Assembly (NCBI RefSeq): GCF_023035295.1 | Contig: NZ_CP075076.1 | Span: 806,001 to 870,000 of the forward strand | Length of the DNA: 64,000 nt | Source: Borrelia coriaceae | GTDB taxonomy: Bacteria; Spirochaetota; Spirochaetia; Borreliales; Borreliaceae | Direction: 5' to 3' | Shown: one piece after another, positions 51,633 to 61,715 of the stretch | Layout: every line of letters starts with the position of its first letter | Numbering within the stretch: position 1 is the first letter of the stretch | Made by a program: the position numbers and the translations under genes | The notes under the pieces: generated by a model | What the model was told of the DNA's origin: nothing | The model's database searches: none | The model's input: only the letters and a program-made list of their open reading frames with translations

Positions 51633-53786
51633 TTGAGAAAAATTTTGAAGTTAAAAGTAGGAAGAGAAGACTTAATTTTGGAAACAGGATTATTAGCTAA
51701 GCAAGCAAATGGTGCAGTTCTTGCTACTTATGGTGGTTCTACTGTTCTTGCTACGGTCTGTTGTTCAGATTCAGCCCGTGAAAATTTGGATTTTGTTCCT
51801 TTATCTGTTGAATATAATGAAAAATATTATGCTGCTGGTAAGATTCCTGGAGGATTTATTAAAAGAGAAGGTAAGCCAAAAGATAAGGAAGTACTTGTTT
51901 CAAGATTAATAGATAGACCTATGAGGCCGCTTTTTGATAAGAGGTTTGGTAGAGAAATTCAGGTTATTCCAACGACTTTGTCTACAGATCAGATGAATCC
52001 TCCTGATATTGTTGGGATGAATGCTGCTTTTGCGGCAGTTTTTTTGTCAAATATTCCATTTAATGGTCCAATTGCAGCTGTTCGGATAGCTTACTTAAAT
52101 AATGAGTTTATAATAAATCCTTCTTTTGATGAGGTACAAGATTCTATTTTAGACATTGTTGTTGCGGGGAGTTTGGATGGTATTACAATGGTTGAAGGTG
52201 GTGCTAATGAGGTTAGCGAGGAAATTTTGCTTTCTGCAATAGATGAAGCTTATGAGTACATTAAACAAATTTGTAATCTTCAAAAAGAACTTGTGTTAAT
52301 AGTAGGTGAGAGAGAAAAGTTGCCACTTGCTTATGAAGAGAGGGCATTTGAATTTAAAGGTGAGCTTAAAGATTTAATTTATTCTGAACTTCAAGTTGCT
52401 TGTTTTGTGAGAGGCAAGCTTAATAGAGATAAGGCTATAAAATTAGTTAAGGAGAAAGCCTATGAACATTTTTCTTCTATAGGTCAGATAACTGAAGAGA
52501 ATGAGAGTCTTTTTTATAAAGCTTGTGATGATTTTGAACAAGAAATTGTTAGAAGGTCAATTCTAGAAGATAATCTTAGAACTGATGGACGTACTCCTAC
52601 ACAAATAAGAGATATTATTGTTGAGGTTGATCTTTTAAAGAGAACCCATGGTTCTGCTCTTTTTACAAGAGGTGAGACCCAGGCCTTGGCAGTAACGACT
52701 TTAGGTACAAGTATTGATGAGCAAATAATGGATGATATTGATGGTGATAAGCGTCTTAATTTTATGCTTCATTATAATTTTCCTCCATTTTCTGTTGGTG
52801 AGACTGGCAGGCTTATGACTGGTAGGCGTGAGATTGGGCATGGACATTTAGCTCAAAGGTCTTTAGAGGCAATGTTACCTAAAAAGGATGATTTTCCTTA
52901 TACTATTAGAGTAGTATCTGAGGTATTAGAATCAAATGGATCATCATCAATGGCTACAGTATGTTCTGGAAGTATGTCTTTAATGGCTGCGGGAGTTCCT
53001 GTTAAAGAGCAAGTTGCAGGGATAGCTATGGGACTTGTTAGTGAGGGTGATAAGTATGTTATTTTGAGTGATATTCTTGGAGAAGAAGATCATTTGGGTG
53101 ATATGGACTTTAAGGTGGCAGGAACTAAGAATGGAATTACTGGCTTTCAGATGGACATTAAGATTTCAAATGTTACAAAGCAATTGATGAAGGATGCTCT
53201 TGAGCAGGCACGAATTGGAAGAATGCATATTTTATCTATTATGGATTCTGTAATTTCAAGATCAAGAGATGATATATCTGTTAATGCGCCTAAGATTGTG
53301 CAGCTTCAAATTGATATTGATAAAATTTCTCTTGTTATTGGATCTACTGGTAAGACAGTTAAAGCAATTACAGATGAGTTTGAGGTTAGGGTGCAAATTG
53401 AGCAAGATGGTAGGATTACTCTTTTTGGAACTGATGACTTAAAGATGCAAAAAGCTAAAGCAAGGATAGAGAGTATTGTCAGAGAACCTAAAATTGGTGA
53501 GGTTTATGAAGGGATTGTTAAAAAGGTTAATAGTTTTGGAGCTTTCATTGAACTTACTCCTACCAAGGAAGGATTTTTAAGTAACCGAGCAAGATCAAGG
53601 GACGATAGATATGGTGATATTAGACATTCTAGATATGGTAGTAGTAGATATTCTAGGTATGGTAAAGATAGTAGAAATACATTTGCTATGCGGCCTGTAA
53701 GATTAGAGGAAGGGCAAATGGTTAAGGTGAGAATATCTGATATCGATAAGTTTGGTAAGATTGAGCTTGAGTTAGTTAGAGATTAG
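51633..53786 (+). CDS. pnp: Polyribonucleotide nucleotidyltransferase
   Basis: A 717-residue PNPase. It has two RNase PH domains (about 3-215 and 310-545; second core [19 protein letters not shown]), a KH domain ([16 protein letters not shown]) and a C-terminal S1 domain. It degrades RNA 3' to 5' using phosphate. The S1 domain is interrupted by an Arg/Tyr/Ser/Gly-rich stretch of about 35 residues (DNA 53585-53690). The start is TTG 51633 with AAGGGG 6 bases upstream; the frame is open from 51603 inside rpsO. Confidence 0.95.
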   Translation: MRKILKLKVGREDLILETGLLAKQANGAVLATYGGSTVLATVCCSDSARENLDFVPLSVEYNEKYYAAGKIPGGFIKREGKPKDKEVLVSRLIDRPMRPLFDKRFGREIQVIPTTLSTDQMNPPDIVGMNAAFAAVFLSNIPFNGPIAAVRIAYLNNEFIINPSFDEVQDSILDIVVAGSLDGITMVEGGANEVSEEILLSAIDEAYEYIKQICNLQKELVLIVGEREKLPLAYEERAFEFKGELKDLIYSELQVACFVRGKLNRDKAIKLVKEKAYEHFSSIGQITEENESLFYKACDDFEQEIVRRSILEDNLRTDGRTPTQIRDIIVEVDLLKRTHGSALFTRGETQALAVTTLGTSIDEQIMDDIDGDKRLNFMLHYNFPPFSVGETGRLMTGRREIGHGHLAQRSLEAMLPKKDDFPYTIRVVSEVLESNGSSSMATVCSGSMSLMAAGVPVKEQVAGIAMGLVSEGDKYVILSDILGEEDHLGDMDFKVAGTKNGITGFQMDIKISNVTKQLMKDALEQARIGRMHILSIMDSVISRSRDDISVNAPKIVQLQIDIDKISLVIGSTGKTVKAITDEFEVRVQIEQDGRITLFGTDDLKMQKAKARIESIVREPKIGEVYEGIVKKVNSFGAFIELTPTKEGFLSNRARSRDDRYGDIRHSRYGSSRYSRYGKDSRNTFAMRPVRLEEGQMVKVRISDIDKFGKIELELVRD

Positions 53787-53795
53787 TAAATAGTT

Positions 53796-55304
53796 ATGTG
53801 CTTTATAGATCATATAAATAGTATTTTAAAAAATAAGCTTATCTTTTTGAGCTTATTTTTGTCATGTCTTACTAGTGAAGATGCTAATTTATCTTTTTAT
53901 GTTGCAGATAATATTCAAGAGCCAAATGTTGATGCATTGGATATTGATGAGTCAGGTCTTGGTACAAGAGGTCATTTGTTTGGTCTTAAAGATGATGAAC
54001 CTTTTTTTTTAAGTGATGCTTTTTTAAAAGAAGATAATTTTTATTTTAAAAGTGCTAGAGAGAGTTATGCACAAAAGAATTTTGGCATGGCAATTTACTA
54101 TTTGAATAAAATAGTAACTGATGAAAAAAATTATGGTAAAGAATTAATTGCTAAATCCAATTTATTTTTTGGTTATTTAAATTATGATATGGGAGTTTAT
54201 GATCTTTCAGAATATCATTTTGATAATTTTTTAAAAGATTATCAATATTCTCATGCTAGTCTTAGAGTTGCTGAACTTAAGTATTTTGTTAAGGATAGAA
54301 TGGGTGCAATCTCTGCATTAAGAGATATTGATAAAATTTCTATTAAGTCAGGCTATGATCAAGGAATTTATAATTTTCTGAATAATAAATTTAGAATAAA
54401 TTATTTAAATTTAGAATCTTTAGGGTTTTTAGATAATAGTATTTTTGACATGTTTATTGTAGGAAGTAATGTTTTTGTTTCAAACATATTTGGTGGTCTT
54501 TTAAGATATGATATTAGAAATAATGAATATCAGGTTTATATTAAAGATAAAAAGAGTATTGTTTTAAATGGACTTAAAGGATTTGCAGAACATAAAGGAG
54601 TTGTATACGTTGGTGGGAATAATGCTCTTTATTATATTGATGATTTAGAAACTCCTATTAAGCAAGTGAAAATACCTTTAAATGTTAACTTAAATAGTAT
54701 ACAAGTTTTGCTGGGCGCTAAAGATGGAGTTTTTGTTGGTACTCTAAATTCTGGGTTATGGTTTTACTCCGATTTAGGTGAGTGGACTTATATCAAGCTT
54801 GGTTCTAATAGGATCTCATCATTGTATTTAGATGAGGATAAAGATTTATTATTGGTAGGAACAATGGATAAGTCTGTTTATACTATTGACTTATCCAATT
54901 TAAGTAACGTTAAACATTTAAATTGGGGAAAGGTAGATAGTGAAAAAAATATTAATTTTATAAAGAAGCATGAAGGTGATTATTACGTTGGAACTTATGG
55001 AGGAGGTCTTTTTAGGTTCAATTTAGATAGTCTTACATATGTAAAATATAATGTTAATAATGATTCTAGTATTGGATATTTTCTTGATATGGAGATTAGA
55101 GATGATAAATTATTATTTGCAACTTTTGAACATGGTTTATTAATTTACGATACAGTGAGTGATAATTGGGATTATTTAGGCCCTGGTGATGGACTTATTA
55201 GTTTGAATTTAGTAAAAGTTTTAAATTTTGATGATTATATTGTGCTTGGGACTTTAAATAATGGTTTGGTTTTTGTAAATGAGAGTATTAAAAGACAATT
55301 ATGA
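53796..55304 (+). CDS. Lipoprotein with TPR-like and beta-propeller domains
   Basis: A 502-residue protein with a lipobox (LFLSC, Cys24), a helical repeat section (about 80-180; YFKSARESYAQKNFGMAIYY) and then six propeller-type blades (about 205-500) in which V-G-T-x-x-x-G-L-x-x-x patterns recur (VFVGTLNSGLWFY, YYVGTYGGGLFRF, IVLGTLNNGLVFV). Such folds act as protein docking platforms; no enzyme motif is seen. Its 3' end overlaps the first LptF/G-type gene by 26 bases, so the two are co-translated. From memory it is BB0806. Confidence 0.75.
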   Translation: MCFIDHINSILKNKLIFLSLFLSCLTSEDANLSFYVADNIQEPNVDALDIDESGLGTRGHLFGLKDDEPFFLSDAFLKEDNFYFKSARESYAQKNFGMAIYYLNKIVTDEKNYGKELIAKSNLFFGYLNYDMGVYDLSEYHFDNFLKDYQYSHASLRVAELKYFVKDRMGAISALRDIDKISIKSGYDQGIYNFLNNKFRINYLNLESLGFLDNSIFDMFIVGSNVFVSNIFGGLLRYDIRNNEYQVYIKDKKSIVLNGLKGFAEHKGVVYVGGNNALYYIDDLETPIKQVKIPLNVNLNSIQVLLGAKDGVFVGTLNSGLWFYSDLGEWTYIKLGSNRISSLYLDEDKDLLLVGTMDKSVYTIDLSNLSNVKHLNWGKVDSEKNINFIKKHEGDYYVGTYGGGLFRFNLDSLTYVKYNVNNDSSIGYFLDMEIRDDKLLFATFEHGLLIYDTVSDNWDYLGPGDGLISLNLVKVLNFDDYIVLGTLNNGLVFVNESIKRQL

Positions 55305-56568
55305 ATCTTACATAATTATTGAATTTGTTAAGTATTTTTTAATTACTTTTTTATTTTTTTTCTTTGTATTTTTCATAAACCAAATACTTTTTTTTATGAG
55401 AATACTCCTTCAAAACTATGTTCCGTTTTTAAAGGCTTTTATTTTTGTTGTATATTCACTTCCTATGATAATTGCTCTTTCGCCCCCATTTGCGGCTTTG
55501 CTATCAGTAATACTTACCATTTATAGATTCAAACTTAATAATGAAATATTGGCTTTTAGATCAATTGGAATTTCTATTTTTGATTTGTTAGTTCCATTTT
55601 TTAAATTGGGAGTAATTATTGCATTAATTTCTTTTATTGCAAATGATTTTTTGTTGCCCCTTGGTTCTATTGGTAGGTTAAAAATTTTTAATGAAATTAA
55701 GGAAGAAATACCTCATTTGATATTGAAACCTTATTCAAGCAAACAGTATGGAGATTTAATATTTGTATCAGGAGAAAAATCTGAGCGGGGGTATAGAAAT
55801 GTTACTTTTTTCGATAATACTAAACTTAAAGGTCATGACAGGATATTGATGGCAAGGGAACTTAACATTCAAAAAGAAAACCATCAGGTATATTTTATTT
55901 TAAATGATGTTTTATCTATTGCCTTAACAGAGGACGAGAGTGGGTTTTATGACTATTTTTATGCTGATCGGATGAAATATTCAATTGATCAAGTTACGTT
56001 CAGTGATAGTTGGTTGTTAAGTTATGTAGCACCATCTCAAATGAGTATTAGAGATGTTATGAAACTTGTTGTGAAGCAAAGTAAGTTAGTTAAAGAGTTA
56101 AATATGAAAAATAATTTAGAAGAAGATCTTTTGTATTTGAATTTTTCAAATGCTTATTTGAATTACTTATATTCTGAGAATAATATTTTAGATGAAGAAT
56201 ATGTTCTTGAAAACATAAATTATATGTATAACTTAAGTTTAAATTATGCTCCTTATGAAGATCTGATTGTTAAGAGAAGTTATGCTCTTTTTTGTTTGGA
56301 ATTTTATCAAAAAATTAGTTTGCCATTATCTGTTCTATTTTTTATCTTCTTAGCTTTTGGTATGGGTATGTATTCAAATAAAAAATATTCTATTGTTTTG
56401 GAGCTTGTACTTTCAATTCTTATTTGTGTTTTCTATTGGGTCATGTTCATTGGTGGAAAAGTTTATACTGTGCAATATTCTCCAAATCCTTTTCTTATTA
56501 CTATTTTACCAAACATGATGTTAATTTTTGCAGGTTTAATACTTTTTGTGAGAGTGTTGAAAAAGTGA
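55279..56568 (+). CDS. LptF/LptG-family permease, first copy
   Basis: A 429-residue YjgP/YjgQ protein. Membrane helices lie at about 13-36, 50-85, 99-122 and, after a long periplasmic domain (about 130-335), at 340-365, 373-392 and 400-425. The segment ALSPPFAALLSVILTIYRFK is family-typical. LptF and LptG with LptB extract LPS in other bacteria. Borrelia has no LPS, so the cargo must differ. The start lies inside the propeller lipoprotein gene and its stop overlaps the second permease (GTGA). It has a larger insert in the periplasmic domain than its partner. Confidence 0.85.
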   Translation: MRVLKDNYESYIIIEFVKYFLITFLFFFFVFFINQILFFMRILLQNYVPFLKAFIFVVYSLPMIIALSPPFAALLSVILTIYRFKLNNEILAFRSIGISIFDLLVPFFKLGVIIALISFIANDFLLPLGSIGRLKIFNEIKEEIPHLILKPYSSKQYGDLIFVSGEKSERGYRNVTFFDNTKLKGHDRILMARELNIQKENHQVYFILNDVLSIALTEDESGFYDYFYADRMKYSIDQVTFSDSWLLSYVAPSQMSIRDVMKLVVKQSKLVKELNMKNNLEEDLLYLNFSNAYLNYLYSENNILDEEYVLENINYMYNLSLNYAPYEDLIVKRSYALFCLEFYQKISLPLSVLFFIFLAFGMGMYSNKKYSIVLELVLSILICVFYWVMFIGGKVYTVQYSPNPFLITILPNMMLIFAGLILFVRVLKK

Positions 56569-57635
56569 AAGTAGATAAACTTTTTGTAAATAATATATCG
56601 TTGACTTTTCTATTTATGAATTTTCTTTTTGTGATTTTAATTGTGCTTTTCGATTTATTTACAAATCTTTTTAATTATCTTGATCATAATCTTAGTATTA
56701 ATGATATTGTTTATATCTATTATCTTTATTTGCCAAAGTGTTTTTCAGATGGTTTGGCTTTGTCTTTTCTTTTTGCTGTTTCTAATCTTATTGGCAATCT
56801 TTCTATGAGGAATGAAATAATAGGACTTTTTAGTTGTGGTATTTCTATTGCTAGAATATTAAGGTCAATAATTATGCTTAGTATTGTTATTTCTGTAATG
56901 CTCTTTTTTTTTGATAATTATTTGGTTATCGATACTGTTGCTAAAAGGGATGCTTTTCTTAAAAATAGTATTGGCAAGCAGCAAGGTGTAGGTGATAGAA
57001 ATGTAATCATTAGAGATTTTGCAAGAGAAATTTACAATATTAAGCATTATGATATTGAGAATGATATCATTGCTAATTTGATGATTATTTTAAAAGATCA
57101 GAATGATAATTTTAAAAAGAGGTATGATATAAGTAAGGCTGAATGGATTGACTCTGGTTGGCGTCTTTATGGTGTAAGAGAATTTTCTAGAGTAGAACGA
57201 GATGTATTAGAGACATTTCATGAAGTTCTTGATGGTAGAGGGATTGTTAATTTAGAGCCTGAATATATTAAAATAGTTATGCTTTCATCGAAAACTTTGA
57301 ATTTTTCAAGGCTTATTAGTTGGATTGGTGCTCTTAAGAGAGAAAATTTGGATTATTCTGAAGCTTTATTTGATTTTTTAAGCAGAATATTTTTTTCATT
57401 TAGATTGATACTTCTTAGTTTTACTGTGGGTTTTGTAAGTCTTGCTTTGAAAAAAAATATTTTTATATGGAGTTTGTTAAATAGCATTGCATTTGCCGTT
57501 GTATATGTTATGTCGATTATGGTTTTTAGTTTTTTAGCAGATCTTGACTATTTGCCTATAGCAGTTGCAAGTGCATTGCCCACGATTTTTTTTATTATTA
57601 TTAATTTTATTGTTTATAATTTTGTATGTAAGTAA
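56565..57635 (+). CDS. LptF/LptG-family permease, second copy
   Basis: A 356-residue YjgP/YjgQ permease starting at GTG 56565 (VKVDKLFVNN), four bases inside the previous gene. The frame is open to 56424, but that part is antisense-like read-through of its neighbour. Six membrane segments flank one periplasmic domain (about 125-255). The FAVSNLIGNLSMRNEIIGLF stretch carries the RNEI motif that contacts the ABC ATPase. It is the likely heterodimer partner of the first copy; no lptB is in this window. Confidence 0.85.
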   Translation: MKVDKLFVNNISLTFLFMNFLFVILIVLFDLFTNLFNYLDHNLSINDIVYIYYLYLPKCFSDGLALSFLFAVSNLIGNLSMRNEIIGLFSCGISIARILRSIIMLSIVISVMLFFFDNYLVIDTVAKRDAFLKNSIGKQQGVGDRNVIIRDFAREIYNIKHYDIENDIIANLMIILKDQNDNFKKRYDISKAEWIDSGWRLYGVREFSRVERDVLETFHEVLDGRGIVNLEPEYIKIVMLSSKTLNFSRLISWIGALKRENLDYSEALFDFLSRIFFSFRLILLSFTVGFVSLALKKNIFIWSLLNSIAFAVVYVMSIMVFSFLADLDYLPIAVASALPTIFFIIINFIVYNFVCK

Positions 57636-57653
57636 TAGGTTATTAAAAGTTTT

Positions 57654-58781
57654 ATGTTTAGTATTATTAAAGATGATAAAGATTCGAATGCAAGACTTGG
57701 TATTCTTGAACTTCCTCATGGGAAGGTGGAAACCCCGTGTTTTATGCCAGTTGGTACTTTGGGTGCAATGAAGGCTTTAAATCATGATGTACTTGAGAAG
57801 TTGGGATGTAATTTAATGCTTGCGAATACTTACCATCTTTATTTAAGACCTGGTATTGATGTTATAAAAAAGTATGGAGGTTTGCATAATTTTACAACTT
57901 GGAATAAAAATTTTTTGACAGATTCTGGGGGATTTCAAGTATTTTCTTTATCTAATTTTAGAAAGATTGAAACTGAGGGAGTAGATTTTAAATCGCATAT
58001 TGATGGTTCTAGACACTATTTTACACCTGAGAGTGTATTCAAGCTGCAAGAAATTTTTGAGAGTGATATTATTATGGCTCTTGATATATGTAGTTCTTAT
58101 GGGATTGATTACAGTGAAGCAAGTTTGTATACAAATATTACGACTTCTTGGGCTCGTAGGACATTACGTGCTTATGAAAATAGGAAAGAAGGATATGATG
58201 GTCTTTTATTTTTAATAACGCAAGGGAATTTTTTTAAGGATTTGAGAAAAAGAAGTACTGAAGCGATTTTAGAATTCAATAGTCCTGGTATTGCAATTGG
58301 CGGAATTTCTGTTGGAGAACCAAAAGATAAATACTTAGAAATTCTTGAATATAATTCTTCGTTAATACCTAAGTCTAAACCAAAATATGTAATGGGAATT
58401 GGTACACCTCACTATATATTGGATGCAATATATTATGGTATTGATATTTTTGATTGTGTTAATCCTATGAGAATTGCTAGGCATGGTTCGTTATTGACCG
58501 ATAATGGAGTATTGCGTATTAAGAGAGCTGAATTTAATGTTGATACTTGTCCTGTTGAGAGAAATTGTTCTTGTACCTTATGTACAAGGTATACAAGGGG
58601 GTATTTAAGACATTTAATTAAATCAGGAGAGACTCTTGGAGTTATGTTGGCCAGTGAGCATAATATTCATTATATGTTTAGACTTATTCAAAAGTCTCGA
58701 GATGCAATTATGAATGATGATTTTATAAAATTTAGGAAGCTTTATTTGCGCAAATATGATGAAGGTAATTTTTATGAATAG
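57654..58781 (+). CDS. tgt: Queuine tRNA-ribosyltransferase
   Basis: A 375-residue Tgt that exchanges G34 for preQ1 in tRNAs with GUN anticodons. It has the substrate-pocket Asp90 (DSGGFQVF), the GGISVGEP loop, the motif [12 protein letters not shown] (in place of DCVMPTRNARHG) and a zinc site (Cys in [13 protein letters not shown], and a His in LRHLI). Only Tgt is visible here. It overlaps murJ by 8 bases. Confidence 0.93.
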   Translation: MFSIIKDDKDSNARLGILELPHGKVETPCFMPVGTLGAMKALNHDVLEKLGCNLMLANTYHLYLRPGIDVIKKYGGLHNFTTWNKNFLTDSGGFQVFSLSNFRKIETEGVDFKSHIDGSRHYFTPESVFKLQEIFESDIIMALDICSSYGIDYSEASLYTNITTSWARRTLRAYENRKEGYDGLLFLITQGNFFKDLRKRSTEAILEFNSPGIAIGGISVGEPKDKYLEILEYNSSLIPKSKPKYVMGIGTPHYILDAIYYGIDIFDCVNPMRIARHGSLLTDNGVLRIKRAEFNVDTCPVERNCSCTLCTRYTRGYLRHLIKSGETLGVMLASEHNIHYMFRLIQKSRDAIMNDDFIKFRKLYLRKYDEGNFYE

Positions 58782-60297
58782 AGATATTCTTTCAACAGTG
58801 ATTGTTATGATTTCAATTTTTTTTTCACGTATAATGGGTTTTGTTAAGATAAAAGTATTTTCATATTATTTTGGTGCAAATCTTGAAGCAGATATTTTTA
58901 ATTATGTTTTTAATATTCCGAATAATTTAAGAAAACTTATTTCAGAAGGTGCAATGACTTCAGCTTTTATGCCTGAATTTGCTCATGAGAGAAATAAATC
59001 TAATAATCATGCTATTGATTTTTTCAGACGAGTTATCACGTTTAATATTATAAGTATTAGTTTTATTGTCTGTATTATGATTTTTTTTTCTCGACAAATT
59101 ATTTATTTTGTATCTTCTTATAGAGATAGTAATTTGGAATTAGCCAGTTATATATTTAATTACTTAATACTTTATGTGTTACTTATAAGTTTGGCATCAG
59201 TATTTGCAGCAGTTTTAAATTCTTATAAGTTTTTTTTTATTCCATCTTTTTCGTCTGTTATGCTCTCTTTTAGCATTATATTAAGTATATCTTTGTTTTA
59301 CAGGCAATATGGCATATATAGTGCTGTTATTGGGGTTATTGTTGGTGGGATTTTGCAGTTTTTAGTTCAGATGATAAATTGTATCTATATTGGTATTACA
59401 TATAAGCCAACATTGAATTTTAATGATCCTTCATTTTTGAGGTTTTTAAATAGATGGGCACATATAATTTTATCAGCTTTTTTGGCAATTGTTACTCAGC
59501 AGGTTTCATTTGGTTTAGCATCAACTTTGGATATTGGAAGCGTTTCTGTTTTAAGTAATGCAATTGTTTATTATCAGCTTCCTGTTGGACTTTTTTATGT
59601 CTCTATTTCTACAGTTATTTTTCCTAAGATGGTTGAATATGCTTCTTTAGGTAATACTAAAGAGTTAAATTTGATTTTAAATCGGGGAATTGATATTCTG
59701 ATTTTTCTTTTAGTTCCAATATCGTTTTTAATGTATATTTGGGCTGATCCTATTTTAAATTTGTTGCTTACAGGGGGTAAATTTTCTGTATATGACACTC
59801 AAAGAACAGTTAAGGTACTTCAATATTTTTTAATTGGATTGCCATTCTCTTCAGTTTTTGGATTGTTTCAGAAATATTATTTTTCTGTACGTGATTCAAG
59901 AATTCCACTTTATTTTAATCTTTTTTTTGCTGTCATTGATATTGCGATCTCAGTTTTTGGTGTTTACTTTTATAAAGTAGTAGATATTTTGCCTCTTGCG
60001 CAATCAATTTCTTTCATTTTATGTGTTATTATTTTTTATTTCTTTGGACTTAAGAGTGGGATAAAACTTGAATTTATTAGCTCTTCAATAGCTCTTATAA
60101 AGGCATTTATTTCTATTATTCCTTTATATTTGTTTTATACTCTTTTTAAGAATTTTAAGTGGGATGTAGGATTTAGTTTTTATAATTTTTACTTATTAAG
60201 TGTTGCGGGTGCACTTAGTATTATTATTTTAATACTATGTTATTATTTACTTGGTGTTAGTAAGTTTTTTAAATTTATTAGTAAGGAAGTTGCGTGA
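58774..60297 (+). CDS. murJ: Lipid II flippase MurJ
   Basis: A 507-residue MOP-superfamily protein with about 14 membrane helices. It opens [20 protein letters not shown] and has the [15 protein letters not shown] segment that marks MurJ. It moves lipid II, the MurG product, to the periplasmic face. I chose ATG 58774 with GAAGG 8 bases upstream; the frame opens at 58756. It shares bases with tgt upstream and with the HEAT-repeat gene downstream (GTGA). Confidence 0.94.
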   Translation: MNRDILSTVIVMISIFFSRIMGFVKIKVFSYYFGANLEADIFNYVFNIPNNLRKLISEGAMTSAFMPEFAHERNKSNNHAIDFFRRVITFNIISISFIVCIMIFFSRQIIYFVSSYRDSNLELASYIFNYLILYVLLISLASVFAAVLNSYKFFFIPSFSSVMLSFSIILSISLFYRQYGIYSAVIGVIVGGILQFLVQMINCIYIGITYKPTLNFNDPSFLRFLNRWAHIILSAFLAIVTQQVSFGLASTLDIGSVSVLSNAIVYYQLPVGLFYVSISTVIFPKMVEYASLGNTKELNLILNRGIDILIFLLVPISFLMYIWADPILNLLLTGGKFSVYDTQRTVKVLQYFLIGLPFSSVFGLFQKYYFSVRDSRIPLYFNLFFAVIDIAISVFGVYFYKVVDILPLAQSISFILCVIIFYFFGLKSGIKLEFISSSIALIKAFISIIPLYLFYTLFKNFKWDVGFSFYNFYLLSVAGALSIIILILCYYLLGVSKFFKFISKEVA

Positions 60298-61715
60298 AAA
60301 CTTTAGAGATTATTCTTTTAGTTTGTATTGTCCTTGATGTTTTTGCTGTTAGAGAACAAATATCACCAATTAAATCTTTGGCATCTCAGGAACCTAGGAG
60401 TAGTGAAGGTATAAAGGAAAGTTATCTTGATAGGGATACTATTAAAAATCCTGATCTTAATAATATTAACTTGGATGTGAAGCGGGTAAAAGATATTATC
60501 TCTTATGGGATTGATACTCAAGTTATTGAAATTATTAATAGTCTTAAGAAATCAGGTGATAGTGAGTATAATGCTTTGCTTGAAAAGAGATTGCAGAAAA
60601 CTTTTAATGTTGATCTTAAATTAGCAATTATTGATTTGTTTTTATCACTTAAATATTCGGGTAGTGTTGATAGTGCTAATTATATTCTTGATAATTATGA
60701 GATCAATCGATATCCTCATAGTTTGATTAATTTGGCAATTTTATATCTTAAGGAATTTGGTAATAAGGATGCCTTAAAAAAAACTCTTATTGATATTATT
60801 GAGAATAAAGAAGGGAATATTGTAGCTACTGCTGCTTATTATCTTGGTGAGCTTTCTTCTCCTGAATATTCAAAAAATATGATGGATGTTTATGATAAAT
60901 ATTCTAGTAATGATGGAGTTAAATCGGCAATATTAATTGCTATTGGAAAATCTAATGCTTTTGATTATGCGGATAGACTTTATGAAATTTCTGTTGATAG
61001 TTATGAAAATCCAGCAATTAAGGCTTCGGCAATTAAGGCATTATCATATCTTATGCCTTCAAAAATAGCAGCGAGTGCCGATTTATATCTTCAAACTAAT
61101 AATAACAATCATAATATTAAGATTGCCATTGTGGAGGCACTCTCAAGGGATGTTTCTTTGAAATCAAAAGAGATTCTATATGATTTTTTAAGAGATTCTG
61201 ATCCTAACATTAGGAAGAGTGCTGTTGAAGCTATTAAAGGTCATGGTGATACTGCTTCAAAAGAGGTATTAATTTATAAGACAAAAAGTGACCCTTCTTT
61301 AAAAGTCAGAGAAGCATCCGGTAAAGCTTTAGTAGATATGGGGATTGATTATGAAGATTTACAAACTATCATGCTTGATTCTAGTGTTGAGCATAACTTT
61401 AAACTTATTATGTTTAGTTATATTTTAGATAAAGATTTAAATTCGGCACATTTAATTGCTTTAAATCTTTTAGAAAAGGAAAATATTAATAAGCCTTCAA
61501 AGTTGCTTACAAATATTGCTATGTTGCTTGCAGTTAGGAAGGGTAATTTTGATAATTTTTATTCTAAGCTCATTGAGAGTACAAATATTGCTTTGATGAA
61601 TCTTGCAATTAAGGGGGCTGTTTATAATAAATCCTCATTACTCTCAGATAGACTTAAAGAGATAAAGAGGACAACTCATTCAGGTTATTTAAAGAAACTT
61701 TTAACAAATTATTGA
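60294..61715 (+). CDS. Exported HEAT-repeat protein
   Basis: A 473-residue protein with a signal peptide ([18 protein letters not shown]) and an alpha-solenoid of HEAT-like repeats (about 60-420). Examples are GNIVATAAYYLGELSSPEYS, NPAIKASAIKALSYL and DPNIRKSAVEAIKGHGD. It is a scaffold by fold; no catalytic residues are seen. The start is GTG 60294, overlapping the murJ stop. Its last 7 bases overlap the coaBC end on the opposite strand. From memory it is BB0811. Location in the periplasm is inferred from the signal peptide. Confidence 0.75.
   Translation: MKTLEIILLVCIVLDVFAVREQISPIKSLASQEPRSSEGIKESYLDRDTIKNPDLNNINLDVKRVKDIISYGIDTQVIEIINSLKKSGDSEYNALLEKRLQKTFNVDLKLAIIDLFLSLKYSGSVDSANYILDNYEINRYPHSLINLAILYLKEFGNKDALKKTLIDIIENKEGNIVATAAYYLGELSSPEYSKNMMDVYDKYSSNDGVKSAILIAIGKSNAFDYADRLYEISVDSYENPAIKASAIKALSYLMPSKIAASADLYLQTNNNNHNIKIAIVEALSRDVSLKSKEILYDFLRDSDPNIRKSAVEAIKGHGDTASKEVLIYKTKSDPSLKVREASGKALVDMGIDYEDLQTIMLDSSVEHNFKLIMFSYILDKDLNSAHLIALNLLEKENINKPSKLLTNIAMLLAVRKGNFDNFYSKLIESTNIALMNLAIKGAVYNKSSLLSDRLKEIKRTTHSGYLKKLLTNY

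Noticed and set aside
56424..56564. 47-codon upstream extension of the second LptF/G gene
   Set aside because: It overlaps conserved membrane helices of the first copy in another frame and looks unlike an export or membrane start; GTG 56565 shows the usual GTGA coupling.
55279..57635. Frameshifted single gene split into two LptF/G frames
   Set aside because: Each half is a full-length YjgP/YjgQ-type protein with its own set of membrane helices; they are tandem partners, not fragments.
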